Source: Konateibacter massiliensis (GTDB lineage Bacteria > Bacillota > Clostridia > Lachnospirales > Lachnospiraceae). Taken from it: a DNA stretch of 64,000 bases. The stretch lies in contig NZ_LT860099.1 of assembly GCF_900184995.1 (NCBI RefSeq), positions 1,204,269-1,268,268 of the forward strand, given 5' to 3'. Positions within the stretch are counted from its first letter, which is position 1; each line of letters opens with the position of its first letter. Made by a program: the position numbers and the translations under genes. Shown here piece after piece: positions 62,081-64,000 of the stretch. The notes below the pieces were generated by a model that had not been told where the DNA came from, made no database searches, and saw nothing but the letters and a program-made list of their open reading frames with translations.

Positions 62081-62740
62081 TCTCATAATTCTTCCTGCAA
62101 ATTCATTGAAGTTTTGTGTTTGCAGCAACACTTTTCCCGGACCTGTCAGCTTCGTTAAAAACAGACCTTCTCCTCCAAGGAATATATTTTTGATACCTTT
62201 TACCGTTTCGATTTCATAGCTGACACTTTTATCAAATGCCACTACGTTTCCTGTATCCACCTTGATTACTTCACCGGGTGCAAGTTCTTTTTCAATCAGG
62301 TTTCCGTCAATTTCCAAAAATACAATTCCGTCTCCTGACATCTCCTGCAAAATAAATCCTTCCCCCCCAAACAAGCCTGCTGACAGCTTCTTTGTGAATG
62401 TAACTGCTACATTGACACTTGGCTCTGCACACAGGAAAGCTCCCTTTTGACATATAATTCCGGCTTTTTGACGCAAATCAATCGGTACAATCTCTCCTGG
62501 CACTGTCGAAGCAAATGCAACGGTTACACCGGAACGTTCTGCTACATAAGTTGCCATAAAAAGGGATTCTCCGGCAAACATTCTGCCAATTCCCTTCATG
62601 AGTCCCCCCTTCAGATTTGTATCCATTGTGATTCCCTCTGTCATCCAAGCCATACCACCTGACTGGGTAAACATCGCTTCCCCGGCATCCATTGTCACTT
62701 CCACTGCCGGCATAGTGGTTCCTAAAATCTCATATCTCAT
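62063..62740 (-). CDS. AIM24/TIGR00266-family protein
   Basis: 225 residues from the ATG at 62740, after GGAGG. The repeated beta units (PAVEVTMDAGEAMFTQSGGM near 10 and AGLFGGEGFILQEMSGDGIV) match the AIM24/TIGR00266 jelly-roll family. The function is unknown in bacteria. It lies convergent with the AraC gene and 39 bp after the Ig-like gene. No catalytic residues are expected. Confidence 0.88.
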   Translation of the reverse strand: MRYEILGTTMPAVEVTMDAGEAMFTQSGGMAWMTEGITMDTNLKGGLMKGIGRMFAGESLFMATYVAERSGVTVAFASTVPGEIVPIDLRQKAGIICQKGAFLCAEPSVNVAVTFTKKLSAGLFGGEGFILQEMSGDGIVFLEIDGNLIEKELAPGEVIKVDTGNVVAFDKSVSYEIETVKGIKNIFLGGEGLFLTKLTGPGKVLLQTQNFNEFAGRIMRLMPSK

Positions 62741-62779
62741 ACTCTTCCTCCATTCATAATTCATCTATTTTAATTATTG

Positions 62780-63508
62780 CTAATTAAAATCATATTGTGC
62801 CACATAATAAATCTTCTTGATTGATGTCAAGTCGTAGTTTTTCACCAATACGTTACTTCCTGAAAATACGAAATCATAAGTCACATATTTTCCCGGATTT
62901 ATCATAACAGTTGCTCCCGTCGAATCCTGAGTCAGTGCTGATAAATCGGTAAAGGTCTTTTCTGCAATGATAAGTCCTTCATCAGAACCATCCGGCACCG
63001 TCACCGCAAGCTTGACATTTGAAATGCTGCTGATTCGAAACGGCTTTCTGTTGTAAACACGGGCTGTATAGTGCAGCTGTCCATTTTTATAATATACCTT
63101 CATCGGATAAAAATGAATGTAGCCGCTTTCCAAACTTTTAAGCGACGGAGCGCTTTGCTTGAATTGGTTTGTTTTCACCTTCACCGTACACTTGTATGTC
63201 TTGCCGCTTACCTTGGCACTGATTTTTACGGTACCGCTTTTTATTCCGGTTACAACTCCGGTCGAGGACACGGTTGCCACCTTTGTATTGGAAGATTTCC
63301 AAGTCACCTTTTTCTTGGCAGAACTTCCTTTTACCTTCAATTTTACAGTCTTTCCCGTTAAAATAGTCGCACTTGTTTTATTTAATTTTACAGCCGCTTC
63401 CACGGTTGTGACAGATGTCACTGCCGGCAGTGCAGAAGGCACTGCAAGAGCCATTGCCAAACTCAAGGATAATGCCAGCATAAACCGTTTTAAACTCAAT
63501 CTTTTCAT
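62780..63508 (-). CDS. Secreted protein with bacterial Ig-like (Big_2) domain
   Basis: 242 residues from the ATG at 63508 (AGGAGAG upstream). The signal peptide runs to about 38 (LSLAMALAVPSALPAV). Residues about 40-115 form a Big_2 domain with KLNKTSATILTGKTVKLKVK and VTWKSSNTKVATVSSTGVVT. The rest is an extracytoplasmic beta region. It begins 13 bp after the permease gene, so it likely belongs with an ABC export system. Confidence 0.83.
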   Translation of the reverse strand: MKRLSLKRFMLALSLSLAMALAVPSALPAVTSVTTVEAAVKLNKTSATILTGKTVKLKVKGSSAKKKVTWKSSNTKVATVSSTGVVTGIKSGTVKISAKVSGKTYKCTVKVKTNQFKQSAPSLKSLESGYIHFYPMKVYYKNGQLHYTARVYNRKPFRISSISNVKLAVTVPDGSDEGLIIAEKTFTDLSALTQDSTGATVMINPGKYVTYDFVFSGSNVLVKNYDLTSIKKIYYVAQYDFN

Positions 63509-63521
63509 CCGTATCACTCTC

Positions 63522-64000
63522 CTATTCATTTCTGATTGCTGCCAAAGGACTTAATCTCATCGCACGAAGTGCCGGGAAAAAGCCTGCCACCATACCAACC
63601 AAAACCGCAAAAGCCAATGCTACAAACGGCAGCCATAACGGAATATAGGAAAGAGTTCCTCCGTCTCCGCCAAAGCCCATAAAACCGGATTGTATCTGGT
63701 TAACCAAAAACGATATAAAATAGCTGAGGATTATTCCAAAAAAACCGCCGATAAAGCCAATGAAGCCTGCTTCCACTAAAAACATGGTTCTGATATTTCC
63801 AAGTCCGCAGCCCAATACCTTGATAATTCCGATTTCTTTTGTACGCTCATAAATTGACATCATCATCGTATTTGCAATTCCGATTGCCGCAACAAAAAGA
63901 GAAACTGCTCCAATCCCCCCTAGTATTGCCTGAACGGACTGGTATTGCTTTTGCATTGTTTCCAGATATTCCGCATTGCTTGTTGCCTCATATCCCATAG
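63522..64000 (-). CDS. FtsX/MacB-like ABC permease, C-terminal part
   Basis: The last 159 or so codons of an ABC permease continue off the right edge. GIANTMMMSIYERTKEIGII is the conserved cytoplasmic FtsX motif, followed by a second helix pair and AGFFPALRAMRLSPLAAIRN, the classical C-terminus. The permease probably works with a MacB-type ATPase upstream, beyond this window, in lipoprotein or peptide export. Confidence 0.9.
   Translation of the reverse strand, partial: MGYEATSNAEYLETMQKQYQSVQAILGGIGAVSLFVAAIGIANTMMMSIYERTKEIGIIKVLGCGLGNIRTMFLVEAGFIGFIGGFFGIILSYFISFLVNQIQSGFMGFGGDGGTLSYIPLWLPFVALAFAVLVGMVAGFFPALRAMRLSPLAAIRNE

Noticed and set aside
1-64000. CRISPR arrays, prophage or tRNA clusters
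   Set aside because: No regularly spaced repeats, phage structural genes or cloverleaf tRNA sequences were recognised in the window.

Overview
The window looks like chromosome from a low-GC, strictly anaerobic Firmicute, most probably a gut Lachnospiraceae member. Evidence is the AT-rich intergenic DNA, strong AGGAGG ribosome binding sites, occasional TTG/GTG starts, a PadR/DUF1700/DUF4097/PspC envelope module, clostridial-type CoA-transferase and thiolase genes, and a small 4Fe-4S ferredoxin. No rRNA, tRNA, CRISPR array or intact insertion sequence was seen, and the species cannot be named from the sequence alone.

Region by region. 1-9 kb: the start of a DMT transporter with a divergent LysR regulator, a nuclease-helicase fusion, an HPr-like protein lacking the phosphorylated histidine, a two-gene DNA-metabolism pair (TIGR03915-type protein plus radical SAM protein) with two LexA-box-like sites, and a PadR-controlled envelope operon. 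9-18 kb: a very AT-rich accessory stretch with a cysteine hydrolase, small membrane proteins, a P-loop ATPase with zinc ribbons, a bacteriocin-type ABC system, decayed gene fragments and a possible IS end. 18-33 kb: a calcium-type P-type ATPase, ferredoxin, glycerol-1-phosphate dehydrogenase, nitroreductase, an iron-siderophore uptake operon with a divergent AraC regulator, an aldo/keto reductase deletion relic, and a MocR regulator divergent from azlCD. 33-40 kb: a BMP-family nucleoside-type ABC importer followed closely by aroD and aroK, then a soluble chemoreceptor-like protein.

40.9-48.5 kb is the most coherent system: an eight-gene minus-strand operon with a divergent LysR gene. Its families match anaerobic phloroglucinol degradation: SDR phloroglucinol reductase, cyclase-family dihydrophloroglucinol cyclohydrolase, 3-hydroxyacyl-CoA-dehydrogenase-like 3-hydroxy-5-oxohexanoate dehydrogenase, BKACE-family triacetate acetoacetate-lyase, acetoacetate CoA-transferase A and B, and thiolase, plus an unassigned cupin. 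Together these would turn one phloroglucinol into three acetyl-CoA equivalents, as expected for flavonoid or polyphenol breakdown in the gut. A secreted PL9-type pectate lyase lies just beyond, consistent with a plant-material niche.

50-64 kb: metF, a divergent uracil/xanthine permease, then mostly single-gene accessory functions (effector-binding protein, MazG-like, GNAT, TIM-barrel epimerase, DUF1905, PNPOx-like, PhzF, HAD, arginase-like), an MFS transporter divergent from an AraC regulator, an AIM24-like protein, an Ig-like secreted protein, and the end of an FtsX-type permease that runs off the window.
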